From Tildeniella nuda ZEHNDER 1965/U140 (GTDB lineage: Bacteria; Cyanobacteriota; Cyanobacteriia; Leptolyngbyales; Leptolyngbyaceae): a DNA stretch of 64,000 nucleotides. Numbering within the stretch: the stretch's first letter is position 1; each line of letters starts with the position of its first letter. Location of the stretch: positions 62,001-126,000 of the forward strand of contig JAHHIG010000001.1 in assembly GCA_019358895.1 (NCBI GenBank), in the 5' to 3' direction. Positions 56,650 through 64,000 of this stretch are shown here, in pieces. The position numbers were made by a program, and so were the translations under genes. The notes below the pieces were generated by a model. The model saw only the letters and a program-made list of their open reading frames with translations, ran no database searches and was not told the origin of the DNA.

Positions 56650-57251
56650 CGGCTAAGTTGAGCGGCGGTTAGTATCTTTTGCCTCCCCACCAAGATCTTT
56701 CACCTGCTTTCGGCTTGCTGCTTTTGTAAATCAGCAAAACCGTCTACACTGATTTCCTCAACCGCTTGCCCCACTTGCGGCAGCGCAAAGGTCAGGGTCA
56801 GTTTCTTCATAAAGCAGGGCTGCGATAGCGCGTGCGTGGGCTTGAATTTGGGCTTTTTTGTCAACGTCCATAAGGCTCTGTTAGGGGCAGTGAACTGCTC
56901 ACAGTTAGCCTTAGCGCAGCAAGTTAAATCTAAGTATTTATGCTCGTCGCAAAAGTGGGATGCACCAAAGCTAGTGGCTGACCGCTGCTCGCTCAATGCT
57001 TAAATTCCCGCTCACAAATGATTTGGGACTGCTATAGTTCTATTTCAATTTGGTAGATAGAATCTTGTCCAACGTTGAATTTTTTAGAGACGATTCTGAT
57101 TGCAAACAGCAGCGATCGCTCTCTCAGTAAAAATGCCGAAGTCTCCGTATAAACCACATTGGCGCAAAGTTCTTATGAATCTATAAGCATCATGTTCGTT
57201 CAATATTTAATACCGGGAACGCTAATAATGCGAGCGTCGAAGGTATAAGTA
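56650..57251. other. Intergenic region with doubtful short frames
   Basis: 602 bases after malQ. A minus-strand frame of 98 codons (56700-56996) has a cysteine-rich first part and an unrecognised end, and is not supported as a gene. A CTAAC...GTTAG imperfect stem near 56648-56672 could be a weak terminator. Confidence 0.4.
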
Positions 57252-59726
57252 ATGGCAGATTCTAGTATTTTTGATAACAGCACAGCGACACAGCGATTAA
57301 TTACTGCTGCGTCCGGTACTCAAACGTTTTCCAACACGTCGGGTGATACCAGCTACTCACTTGACTCAACCGATACACAGGACTTTTTCCGTCTGCGCCT
57401 TAGCCAGCGTAGTAGTGCTGTCCTCACACTGACCTCTCAAAATGCAAATGCTGATATTGCTATTCTTGACGCTGGCGGCGTTTTGCAACAGTCTACCAAT
57501 GGCGGTACCCTAGCGGATGCGATCGCCACAGGACCACTCAACGCTGGCGACTATTACATCCGAGTTTCGTTGGCTGATACCAGCACTAGCACCAGCTATA
57601 CGCTTAAAGTTAACCCAACTAAAGCTGCTCGTGCAGATCTCCTCTGGCGAAACTCCAACAGCGGACAAAATGCAGTCTGGCTAATGGATGGAACCACCTT
57701 GGTCAGCAGCTTTTACACTATTCCCGTCGGCGACCCTAACTGGAAAATTCAAACGACGGGTGACTTTAACGGCGATGGGACTTCCGATTACGTTTGGCGT
57801 AACTACAGCACTGGTCAAGATGTCATCTGGCTGATCAACACGGATAATACCTACCGCACCTCAGCGTATTTTAACGGAGTCGGCGACCTCAACTGGAAAA
57901 TTGCAGGCGCTGGTGATTTTGATAGTGACGGGAAAACTGACCTTATCTGGCGCAACTATGCCACAGGCGAGAATGTTTGCTGGTTAATGGATGGCACAAC
58001 CTTCAGAACATCGGTTTCATTGTCGAGCGTACCTAATATCAATTCACGGATCAATAGTGTCGGAGACTTTAATGGCGACGGCAAGCCTGACTTGGTCTGG
58101 CGAAACTATCAAACTGGGCAGAATACCATTTGGCTGATGAATGGACTCTCTCTCACTTCAGCCGTCTCGCTTCAAGCCGTTGGTGACGTTAACTGGAACA
58201 TCGTCGGCGTTGGAGACTCTAATGGCGATGGTAAGCAAGATATCGCTTGGCGCAACTATTCAACGGGGCAAAGTGTTTTCTGGTTAATGAATGGCACCGC
58301 CTTTTCGACAAGCGTATCGCTTCCTTTCATTGGTGACACAAGTTGGCAGATTAGCGGAGTCATCACGGGGCAGCCACCGAGTATATTGGCTGGCAGTAGC
58401 ATGGGATCTGCCTTTAACATTGGCACTCTGAACAATACAGGCAGCTACAGCGACAGCGTTGGCGGAGTGACAACTCCAAATGGTTACTATAAGTTCAACT
58501 TATCGACTGCTAGTGTACTGAATTTATCCCTTACGGGTTTAAACGTAGGCACGAATGCAGATCTACAGGTGATTAGAGACACAGATGGTAACGGTGTCAT
58601 TAGCAGTGATTCGGAAATTATTGCTAAATCGTTGAATTTAGACAATGCAGATGAACTTATTTCTAATCTTTCATTAGCGGCTGGCACTTACTTTATCCGA
58701 GTCCTCTCTTCCTCGGCTCAAGGCTCAACGTACTCTTTGGGCGTTAGTTCAGCCACTGCTCAACAGATTGATTTGGCACCAAATCCGTCAAGCACGTTTA
58801 CCGTGACGCGCACGAATGGAAGCGCCCTACCAGCGACTGTGAGCCTTAATACTGGTAGCAGTAACTACGTCTCTGCAGTTAGAGTCAACTACTCGATCCG
58901 CAATACCAGTGCGGGCAATGTCACTCCATCGTCGTTCAAAGTCTCGTTTTACCTGTCGCGGGATAATGTGATTACAGCCAGCGATCTGCTTCTGGGCACG
59001 ATCGACCCCAATACTGGCAACAGTGACAGAGATGTGTTTGTGCCTAACCTGGCACCGGGTGCCAATTGGACGAGTCAGCAAACACTTAATCTGATTGCAC
59101 AAGCCGATTCATGGTGGGGCGGTGACCAGGCTTACTACATTGGCATGATCATCGATGCGGGCAATCAGGTTGCTGAGTCGAATGAATCGAACAATACAGC
59201 GAGTGCGGCGATCGCCATCCGAGACACACTGCAACCAGATTTGTTGGGTGGTGGGCTGACCATTGCCCAAGCAACAGCATCACCAAACCAGGTAATCAGC
59301 TTTACTGGAATGATCAAGAACATTGGTAACCGAGTGGCTGGTTCGTCACGTGCGCTGGTGCGGTTCTACTTCTCTAACGATGACATTCTTGATGGTAGTG
59401 ACACTGTGATCGCTGTTGCCAACATTGCGCCTGTCGCAGCGCAGGGCAGCGTGTCGTTTAATACCGCAACTGGACCACCGACTGGAGGCACGCTACCCCC
59501 TGCTTTCTTCACCACGCCCAGTACCAGTATTCTGACTCCAGATTCCAGTTGGGAAGGGTGGCGAGGGAATAATCGGTACTACCTCTGCATGTACGTTGAC
59601 TTCTTTGATGCGGCTGTAGAAGGCTACTCCAAAGAAAATAATCTAAATTACGGGAGAGTAAATGGTCAATACACAGACTATGACTTTATTGACATTACGA
59701 ATGCTCCTAACAATACGCCTGTGTAG
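57252..59726 (+). CDS. Extracellular protein with PPC, five FG-GAP/VCBS-like repeats and CARDB domains
   Basis: 824 residues, low in cysteine, with no signal peptide. Domains: a pre-peptidase C-terminal (PPC) domain (about 20-125); five about 48-residue repeats (130-370), each with DLxWRNYxTGQNxxWLM and a calcium-type GDFNGDGK(T/P)D loop; a second PPC domain (about 375-505); two CARDB domains (about 510-815), the first ending VAESNESNNTA. This architecture is that of surface-attached or secreted adhesin-like proteins. The lack of a leader suggests type I secretion through a C-terminal signal, as with many cyanobacterial exoproteins. Its partner transporter is not in the window. Two terminator hairpins follow. 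Confidence 0.88.
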   Translation: MADSSIFDNSTATQRLITAASGTQTFSNTSGDTSYSLDSTDTQDFFRLRLSQRSSAVLTLTSQNANADIAILDAGGVLQQSTNGGTLADAIATGPLNAGDYYIRVSLADTSTSTSYTLKVNPTKAARADLLWRNSNSGQNAVWLMDGTTLVSSFYTIPVGDPNWKIQTTGDFNGDGTSDYVWRNYSTGQDVIWLINTDNTYRTSAYFNGVGDLNWKIAGAGDFDSDGKTDLIWRNYATGENVCWLMDGTTFRTSVSLSSVPNINSRINSVGDFNGDGKPDLVWRNYQTGQNTIWLMNGLSLTSAVSLQAVGDVNWNIVGVGDSNGDGKQDIAWRNYSTGQSVFWLMNGTAFSTSVSLPFIGDTSWQISGVITGQPPSILAGSSMGSAFNIGTLNNTGSYSDSVGGVTTPNGYYKFNLSTASVLNLSLTGLNVGTNADLQVIRDTDGNGVISSDSEIIAKSLNLDNADELISNLSLAAGTYFIRVLSSSAQGSTYSLGVSSATAQQIDLAPNPSSTFTVTRTNGSALPATVSLNTGSSNYVSAVRVNYSIRNTSAGNVTPSSFKVSFYLSRDNVITASDLLLGTIDPNTGNSDRDVFVPNLAPGANWTSQQTLNLIAQADSWWGGDQAYYIGMIIDAGNQVAESNESNNTASAAIAIRDTLQPDLLGGGLTIAQATASPNQVISFTGMIKNIGNRVAGSSRALVRFYFSNDDILDGSDTVIAVANIAPVAAQGSVSFNTATGPPTGGTLPPAFFTTPSTSILTPDSSWEGWRGNNRYYLCMYVDFFDAAVEGYSKENNLNYGRVNGQYTDYDFIDITNAPNNTPV

Positions 59727-59754
59727 AGGTTAGAGCAATTTTGTAAAGGCTACA

Positions 59755-59795
59755 CCAAGAGATGACCTTTAACTTTTTCAAAGGTTATCTCTTGG
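59755..59795 (+). terminator. First hairpin after the exoprotein gene
   Basis: The 16-bp stem CCAAGAGATGACCTTT (59755-59770) pairs with AAAGGTTATCTCTTGG (59780-59795), one G-T wobble, around a 9-base loop. No T-run follows immediately. Confidence 0.7.
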
Positions 59796-59826
59796 TCTGT
59801 GATGCGAAGACGTTTAATTGTGAGTG

Positions 59827-59859
59827 AGGGGTGTGTGAGCAACGCCCCACACCCCTTTT
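59827..59859 (+). terminator. Second hairpin with T-run
   Basis: AGGGGTGTG (59827-59835) pairs with CACACCCCT (59848-59856) around a 12-base loop, followed by TTT. With the preceding hairpin it forms a double terminator in the 429-base gap before the SLH gene. The remainder of that gap shows no gene. Confidence 0.8.
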
Positions 59860-60155
59860 GATCTCAATGTCCTAAGCTCTGTAACACAGTTATATCTATC
59901 GTTTGTCACACTTTCTAAGGTCGATTGAGCGAGGTAGTTAAAAAGTCCTAGGAACAAAGCCATAGTATTGCGGTCAAGTTCACTAAGTGCTTAATAGCTC
60001 TATCATCGAAACCAAGTTATCGGGTTGCACGCAAGCCACGGTTGCATCACCAATTCTTATTGAGCCTGTAGGCAGTACTCAAAAAGAAACGATTTTTTGC
60101 TATCGCTCATACGTGTCATTCATCAGTATCGCTTCAGCGTTTACGGAGTTTTTTT

Positions 60156-61445
60156 ATGTCTCATGTTCGTCATTGGTCTTCGGCAAGTGCATTCATGCTG
60201 GCATTGGGTGTAAGCTCAAGCGCCATTGCGCCGTTCGTCGTTTCAGCTCCGGCTACAGCGGCTAACTTTTCCGATACCCGCTCTCACTGGGCACGCCCCT
60301 TCATCGAAACGCTGGCTGAAAGGCAGATTATTGCAGGTTTCCCCGATGGCACCTTCAAGCCCGATGCTCCAGTGACCCGCGCTCAGTTTGCGGCGATCGT
60401 CAAAAATGCGTTCAGCAACAGTTCAGTGCGTGTCTCGCGCGGCTTCGGTGATGTTCCTGGCTCGTACTGGGCAGCAACGGCGATCGGCAAAGCGTATGAA
60501 ACAGGCTTCATGAGTGGCTATCCCGATGGTGCCTTCAAACCAGAACAGCAAATTCCGAAAGTGCAGGTCTTGGTCGCCCTTTCCAGCGGCTTGAACTTCA
60601 CGCCCGCACGCGCTGCCGATACAACTCTGGCAACGTTTAGAGATGGCGGCGAAATCCCTGCCTATGCGAAAAGTGGCGTAGCAGCAGCGGCAGAGCGGAA
60701 TGTAGTGGTCAATTACCCCAATGTCAGCTTTCTCAACCCCAACGAAACCGCAACTCGTGCGGATGTTGCTGCCTATATCTATCAGACTTTGGTGAATCAG
60801 GGCAAACTGGCTCCGATCGCCACTAGCGAAGGCGCAAACAACTACATTGCCCGACTCAACGGCAGCACACCAACTACAGGTAGTAACCCAACGCCAACCA
60901 CGAATCAAACGGCGCTAAATCCGCGTTATCTGGTGCCTCAAGGTACGTCAGTCAACATCCGCTACCTCGGTTCACAGAAAATTGTAGTGACTCCTGGTGA
61001 AACCATCAATAATCTGACGCTACGGGTGGTTGATGATCTCAAAAATAATCAGGGTCAAGTCGTCATTCCCAGAGACAGCGACATTGCGGGTCAACTGATT
61101 CCGGTCAGCAGCAATGGTCAAATTTTGGGTACGCAGTTTATTGCCCAACGGGTGACGATCGGCAGCCAGTCCTATCCCTTTAGTGCGCGATCGCAAGTGG
61201 TCAGTGGGCAGCCCGTGACCCAAAACACCAACCCTGGCACACTTAAAGATGCGGCGACCTCTGCGGCAACCAGCGCCGTCCTAGCAACCATTCTGGGACA
61301 AAAAATTGATCTGGGTACCATTCTAGCTGGTGCCACTGGTGGACAAACTGCCACCCAAACACAAACGCCCCAAAACTTAATTGTGATTGACCCCTCAGCC
61401 GATCTTCGCTTAACCGTCAGTAACGATTTCTACGCCAATCCATAA
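60156..61445 (+). CDS. SLH-domain cell-envelope protein
   Basis: 429 residues. Signal peptide about 1-36 (basic start, hydrophobic core, cleavage near TAA-AN). S-layer-homology domains follow: FSDTRSHWARPFIETL...GFPDGTFKPDAPVTRAQFAAI (38-82), FGDVPGSYWAATAIGKAYETGFMSGYPDGAFKP (about 94-126) and a third, weaker one near 165-215 ending NPNETATRADVAAYIYQ. The rest (about 240-429) is a Thr/Gln/Asn-rich, beta-type domain unlike porins. SLH domains tie proteins to the peptidoglycan-linked polymer. A terminator follows. Confidence 0.92.
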   Translation: MSHVRHWSSASAFMLALGVSSSAIAPFVVSAPATAANFSDTRSHWARPFIETLAERQIIAGFPDGTFKPDAPVTRAQFAAIVKNAFSNSSVRVSRGFGDVPGSYWAATAIGKAYETGFMSGYPDGAFKPEQQIPKVQVLVALSSGLNFTPARAADTTLATFRDGGEIPAYAKSGVAAAAERNVVVNYPNVSFLNPNETATRADVAAYIYQTLVNQGKLAPIATSEGANNYIARLNGSTPTTGSNPTPTTNQTALNPRYLVPQGTSVNIRYLGSQKIVVTPGETINNLTLRVVDDLKNNQGQVVIPRDSDIAGQLIPVSSNGQILGTQFIAQRVTIGSQSYPFSARSQVVSGQPVTQNTNPGTLKDAATSAATSAVLATILGQKIDLGTILAGATGGQTATQTQTPQNLIVIDPSADLRLTVSNDFYANP

Positions 61446-61495
61446 TTGGCATAGATGATGTCATCGAGTCTCTTATCGATCGCATTGAATTTAAG

Positions 61496-61527
61496 AAGCC
61501 CAGCATCGATCGTGGTGTTGGGCTTTT
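61496..61527 (+). terminator. Intrinsic terminator of the SLH gene
   Basis: AAGCCCA-G-CA pairs with TG-T-TGGGCTT around a GATCG-containing loop, followed by TT. It lies 51 bases after the stop. Confidence 0.8.
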
Positions 61528-61574
61528 GATGGTCTATTCACCCATCAGGTGAGCGATCGCGCTTAGGTTTTCTC

Positions 61575-62465
61575 CTACGTTCGCCTAACGTTCATGCAGC
61601 ACCAGTCCTGGCGCTTCCAGAGGGCTGCGACCACCCAGCCGTTTTCTTCGAGCGTATCGGCGACGGGTTTTGCCTGATCGAGCAGAATGCCGCTAAAGAT
61701 GCCCCAGGTGTGCGGATGGGCGATCGCGGTCATCTGTGGGATCAGGTCAATAATGACCTCAGCAAGAATATTGCAGACAATGCCATCTACAGGCGCAGCG
61801 ATTAACTCAGCCACGCGATCGACGCTGCCTTGTTCCACAATGAGATGGTGTGCATCAATGCCGTTAAGGTCGCGGCTCTCGCGTGCTGCCTTCACAGCCA
61901 GCGGATCGGTATCAACCGCGTAGCCTTGCTTTGCACCCAAAAGAATAGCACCGATCGAGAGAATGCCCGAACCGCAACCAATATCGGCAATGATTAGATC
62001 AGCAACATCACTGCCCAGGCGCATTTCGAGTGATTCCAGGCAGAGTTGCGTTGTCGCATGATCGCCCGTGCCAAAAGCAACGCCGGGTTCAAGCTGAAGA
62101 ATGATGCGATCGGTCTGCTCTGGTTTCGGCAACCAGGCAGGATTGATGAGGAAGCGATCGCCAATTTCCTGCGGTTGCCAATGCTCTTTCCAGGTGCTTG
62201 ACCAATCTTCTTCGTCAATCAAATCCCACTGCACGGCTGGAATGGGTAGACCAATGCAAAGAGCATCCTGCCGTAATGCCAGCGCCAAGGCTGCCAGATC
62301 AAGCACATGCGCCTGTTCCTGCGGTAAATAAGCACTGATGAGAGACGAGTAACCTTTCACTTCACTGGACATACCACGGCAACCGAACATCTCCAGTCGC
62401 CAAAAGATGGTTTCTTCCAGCGCGGAGTCACACAGAATCTGAATTTCCCACCAGCTATTTGCCAT
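61575..62465 (-). CDS. prmA: Ribosomal protein L11 methyltransferase
   Basis: 296 residues. Substrate-recognition domain (about 1-65) and class I methyltransferase domain: [17 protein letters not shown] (about 132-148), SAM loop [14 protein letters not shown], acidic [10 protein letters not shown] and the catalytic [14 protein letters not shown]. It trimethylates L11 at several lysine/N-terminal sites. It lies upstream of serA on the same strand order (serA reads into it), the arrangement common in cyanobacteria. Confidence 0.95.
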   Translation of the reverse strand: MANSWWEIQILCDSALEETIFWRLEMFGCRGMSSEVKGYSSLISAYLPQEQAHVLDLAALALALRQDALCIGLPIPAVQWDLIDEEDWSSTWKEHWQPQEIGDRFLINPAWLPKPEQTDRIILQLEPGVAFGTGDHATTQLCLESLEMRLGSDVADLIIADIGCGSGILSIGAILLGAKQGYAVDTDPLAVKAARESRDLNGIDAHHLIVEQGSVDRVAELIAAPVDGIVCNILAEVIIDLIPQMTAIAHPHTWGIFSGILLDQAKPVADTLEENGWVVAALWKRQDWCCMNVRRT

Positions 62466-62574
62466 AAGAGCGGTCAGCGATTAGCAATCAGCCATCAGCT
62501 TGTGTTGTTGTGTATTTCTCGTCGCTCATGCCGTAAACACAGGCGACTAACGGCTGAGCGCTGACAGCTAATAG
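62466..62574. repeat. Heptamer remnants between prmA and serA
   Basis: Both ends of this 109-base gap carry GCGGTCA/GCTGACA-like units (about 62469-62500 and 62540-62573), the latter abutting the serA stop codon. They belong to the same repeat family as at 28481. Confidence 0.65.
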
Positions 62575-64000
62575 CTATAACGTTACCGTATAGGCATCCC
62601 GAATACCCGACACCTTCAAAATCTCATCTAGAATCCCGTCAGGCAGGGGATCGTCAATGCTAAGTACCATCACGGCATCGCCACGCACAATTTTGCGTCC
62701 CACCTGCATACTGGCAATATTGACGTTGAAGTTGCCTAAGAGTGAACCAATATTACCGATAATTCCTGGCATATCGCGGTGCAGTGTGAAGAGCATGTAG
62801 CGGTTGGGCGGCACGTTGACTGGGAACTCATCCACGTTAGTAATGCGGATTTCCGAGTCACCGAGTAGCGCTCCGGTAACGGAATGTTCGCCTAGTGAGC
62901 CTTTGGCAGAAAGATGCAGCGATCCCGAATAGTCCTTGATGGATGCATCACGAGTTTCAATAACACGAATGCCACGCTCTTTTGCCTCCAGGCTGGCATT
63001 AACGTAGTTGACCCGCTCTTGCAGTGCATGAGACAGCAAGCCCTTAAGCGCGGCTACGACGATCGGCTGGCTTTGATTGGTCGCCAGTTCACCTTGAAGG
63101 CGCACCGTGAGCGATTCGACTCGTCCGCCTGCCAGTTGCGCGACCAGATTGCCTAGTGTCTCCGCCAGTTGCAAATAGGGGCGCAGTTGTTCTAGCAAAT
63201 CGGGGCGCAGTCCGGGAATGTTGACTGCCGATCGCGCAGGTAACCCCAACAGCACATCCCGAATTTGCTCGGCTACATCGATCGCCACATTTGCTTGTGC
63301 TTCTTCAGTTGAAGCGCCTAGATGAGGAGTCATCACCATTTCCTTGCCGAGCGATCGCAAAGGCGATTCGCCCAGTGGCTCTTGCTCGTAAACATCCAGC
63401 GCGGCTCCAGCAATTTTGCCGCCTTTTAGAGCCTCTGCCAGGGCAGTTTCATCGATAATGCCACCCCGAGCGCAGTTGATGATGCGTGCAGTCGGCTTCA
63501 TCCGTGCGATCGCTGCTGCATTAATCAAATGAGTGGTTTCCGCTGTTTTAGGAATATGCAGAGTGATGTAATCTGCCTGCTGTAGCAACACATCCATCTC
63601 GACGATGCGGCAACCTAACTGCTCTGCGCGTTCATGAGAAATGAAGGGATCGTATGCCAATAGCTTCATGCCCATCGCACGAGCAACCGTCGCAACATGG
63701 GCACCAATCTTACCCAGTCCAACGATCCCCAGCGTTTTCTTATACACTTCAACGCCCGTGAACTGCTTACGATCCCACTTGTTTGCTTTGACTGACTGAT
63801 TTGCTTCAGGGATGTAGCGTGACATTGCCATCATCATCGCTAACGTATGTTCGGCAGCCGCGATCGTGTTACCTTCAGGTGAATTAACCACCACAATGCC
63901 TTTGCGGGTTGCTGCCAGCACATCCACGTTGTCAACGCCAACGCCTGCTCGACCAATGATTTTCAGTTGCTTTCCCGCTTCAATGACCGCCTGAGTCACG
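62575..64000 (-). CDS. serA: D-3-phosphoglycerate dehydrogenase, C-terminal part (cut by window edge)
   Basis: 474 residues in the window of about 526. It oxidises 3-phosphoglycerate, the first step of serine synthesis. Visible: the NAD-binding domain with GIVGLGKIGAHVA (about 90-102 of the visible part), catalytic residues in RIINCARGGIIDE and the Glu/His pair region HLGASTEEA, then the allosteric substrate-binding domain and a C-terminal ACT domain (MLFTLHRDMPGIIGNIGSLL...). The first about 50 residues lie beyond the window. It reads towards prmA. Confidence 0.97.
   Translation of the reverse strand, partial: VTQAVIEAGKQLKIIGRAGVGVDNVDVLAATRKGIVVVNSPEGNTIAAAEHTLAMMMAMSRYIPEANQSVKANKWDRKQFTGVEVYKKTLGIVGLGKIGAHVATVARAMGMKLLAYDPFISHERAEQLGCRIVEMDVLLQQADYITLHIPKTAETTHLINAAAIARMKPTARIINCARGGIIDETALAEALKGGKIAGAALDVYEQEPLGESPLRSLGKEMVMTPHLGASTEEAQANVAIDVAEQIRDVLLGLPARSAVNIPGLRPDLLEQLRPYLQLAETLGNLVAQLAGGRVESLTVRLQGELATNQSQPIVVAALKGLLSHALQERVNYVNASLEAKERGIRVIETRDASIKDYSGSLHLSAKGSLGEHSVTGALLGDSEIRITNVDEFPVNVPPNRYMLFTLHRDMPGIIGNIGSLLGNFNVNIASMQVGRKIVRGDAVMVLSIDDPLPDGILDEILKVSGIRDAYTVTL

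Noticed and set aside
56700-56996. 98-codon minus-strand frame after malQ
   Set aside because: Composition is irregular and no domain is recognised; only the last 36 codons look protein-like, which is too little to call.

Overview
The window is chromosomal DNA of a cyanobacterium, probably a filamentous non-heterocystous type, though the genus cannot be fixed from the sequence alone. The evidence is the set of cyanobacterial marker genes (cphA/cphB for cyanophycin, phosphoribulokinase with the regulatory Cys19/Cys41 pair, petH with a CpcD-like linker domain, a Tic22-like protein, a CruA/CruP lycopene cyclase, DUF1517 and DUF1816 proteins, cyanoexosortase A). Two other signs agree: the frequent GCGATCGC (HIP1) octamer and the many tandem heptanucleotide (STRR-like) tracts. 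Most genes have about 50-58% GC by eye; 39.0-40.9 kb is clearly AT-richer.

Layout. 0-2.4 kb: cyanophycin synthetase (cut by the left edge) and cyanophycinase. 2.8-6.3 kb: trmD, two tandem DUF1517 paralogues, a frameshifted exported-protein gene behind a perfect 17-bp hairpin, and a 57-codon excisionase-like HTH gene. 6.5-13.8 kb: tRNA-Arg(CCU), scpB, an ABC ATPase, a PAP2 phosphatase, a CruA-type lycopene cyclase and a long coiled-coil protein. 14.2-16.6 kb: a compact cyanoexosortase A locus (sortase, associated protein, HpsJ-like protein). 16.7-20.5 kb: prk, petH and HU. 21.4-27.9 kb: Tic22, prmC, a catalytically degenerate caspase-like/TPR membrane protein, a membrane-anchored C39-like protease with a peptidoglycan-binding domain, and a lone receiver protein.

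28.0-36.0 kb: two tiny genes, pdhB behind a 20-unit heptamer tract, a DUF4258/YgiT-like toxin-antitoxin pair, a 1054-residue membrane protein with seven long repeats, and an ABC exporter. 36.4-43.9 kb is the most accessory-looking part. An overlapping trio (acyl-CoA dehydrogenase-like, PIG-L deacetylase, NodS-like methyltransferase) faces a family 2 glycosyltransferase, and an AT-rich type II restriction-modification pair sits between them. A 21-bp tandem repeat forms the glycosyltransferase 3' end, and an MFS transporter lies behind it.

44-64 kb: a MITE-like repeat, an FAD oxidoreductase, DUF1816, rlmB and mini-RNase III, a receiver-histidine kinase, a sulfite-oxidase-like enzyme, rpmF, a trehalose synthase-maltokinase fusion divergent from malQ, a large extracellular repeat protein, an SLH-domain protein, prmA, and serA (cut by the right edge).

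The likeliest undescribed system is the deacetylase/methyltransferase/acyl-dehydrogenase/glycosyltransferase set with its restriction-modification insertion. The pseudo-caspase, the zinc-less antitoxin and the seven-repeat membrane protein are secondary candidates. All functional calls come from reading motifs; no database search was run.
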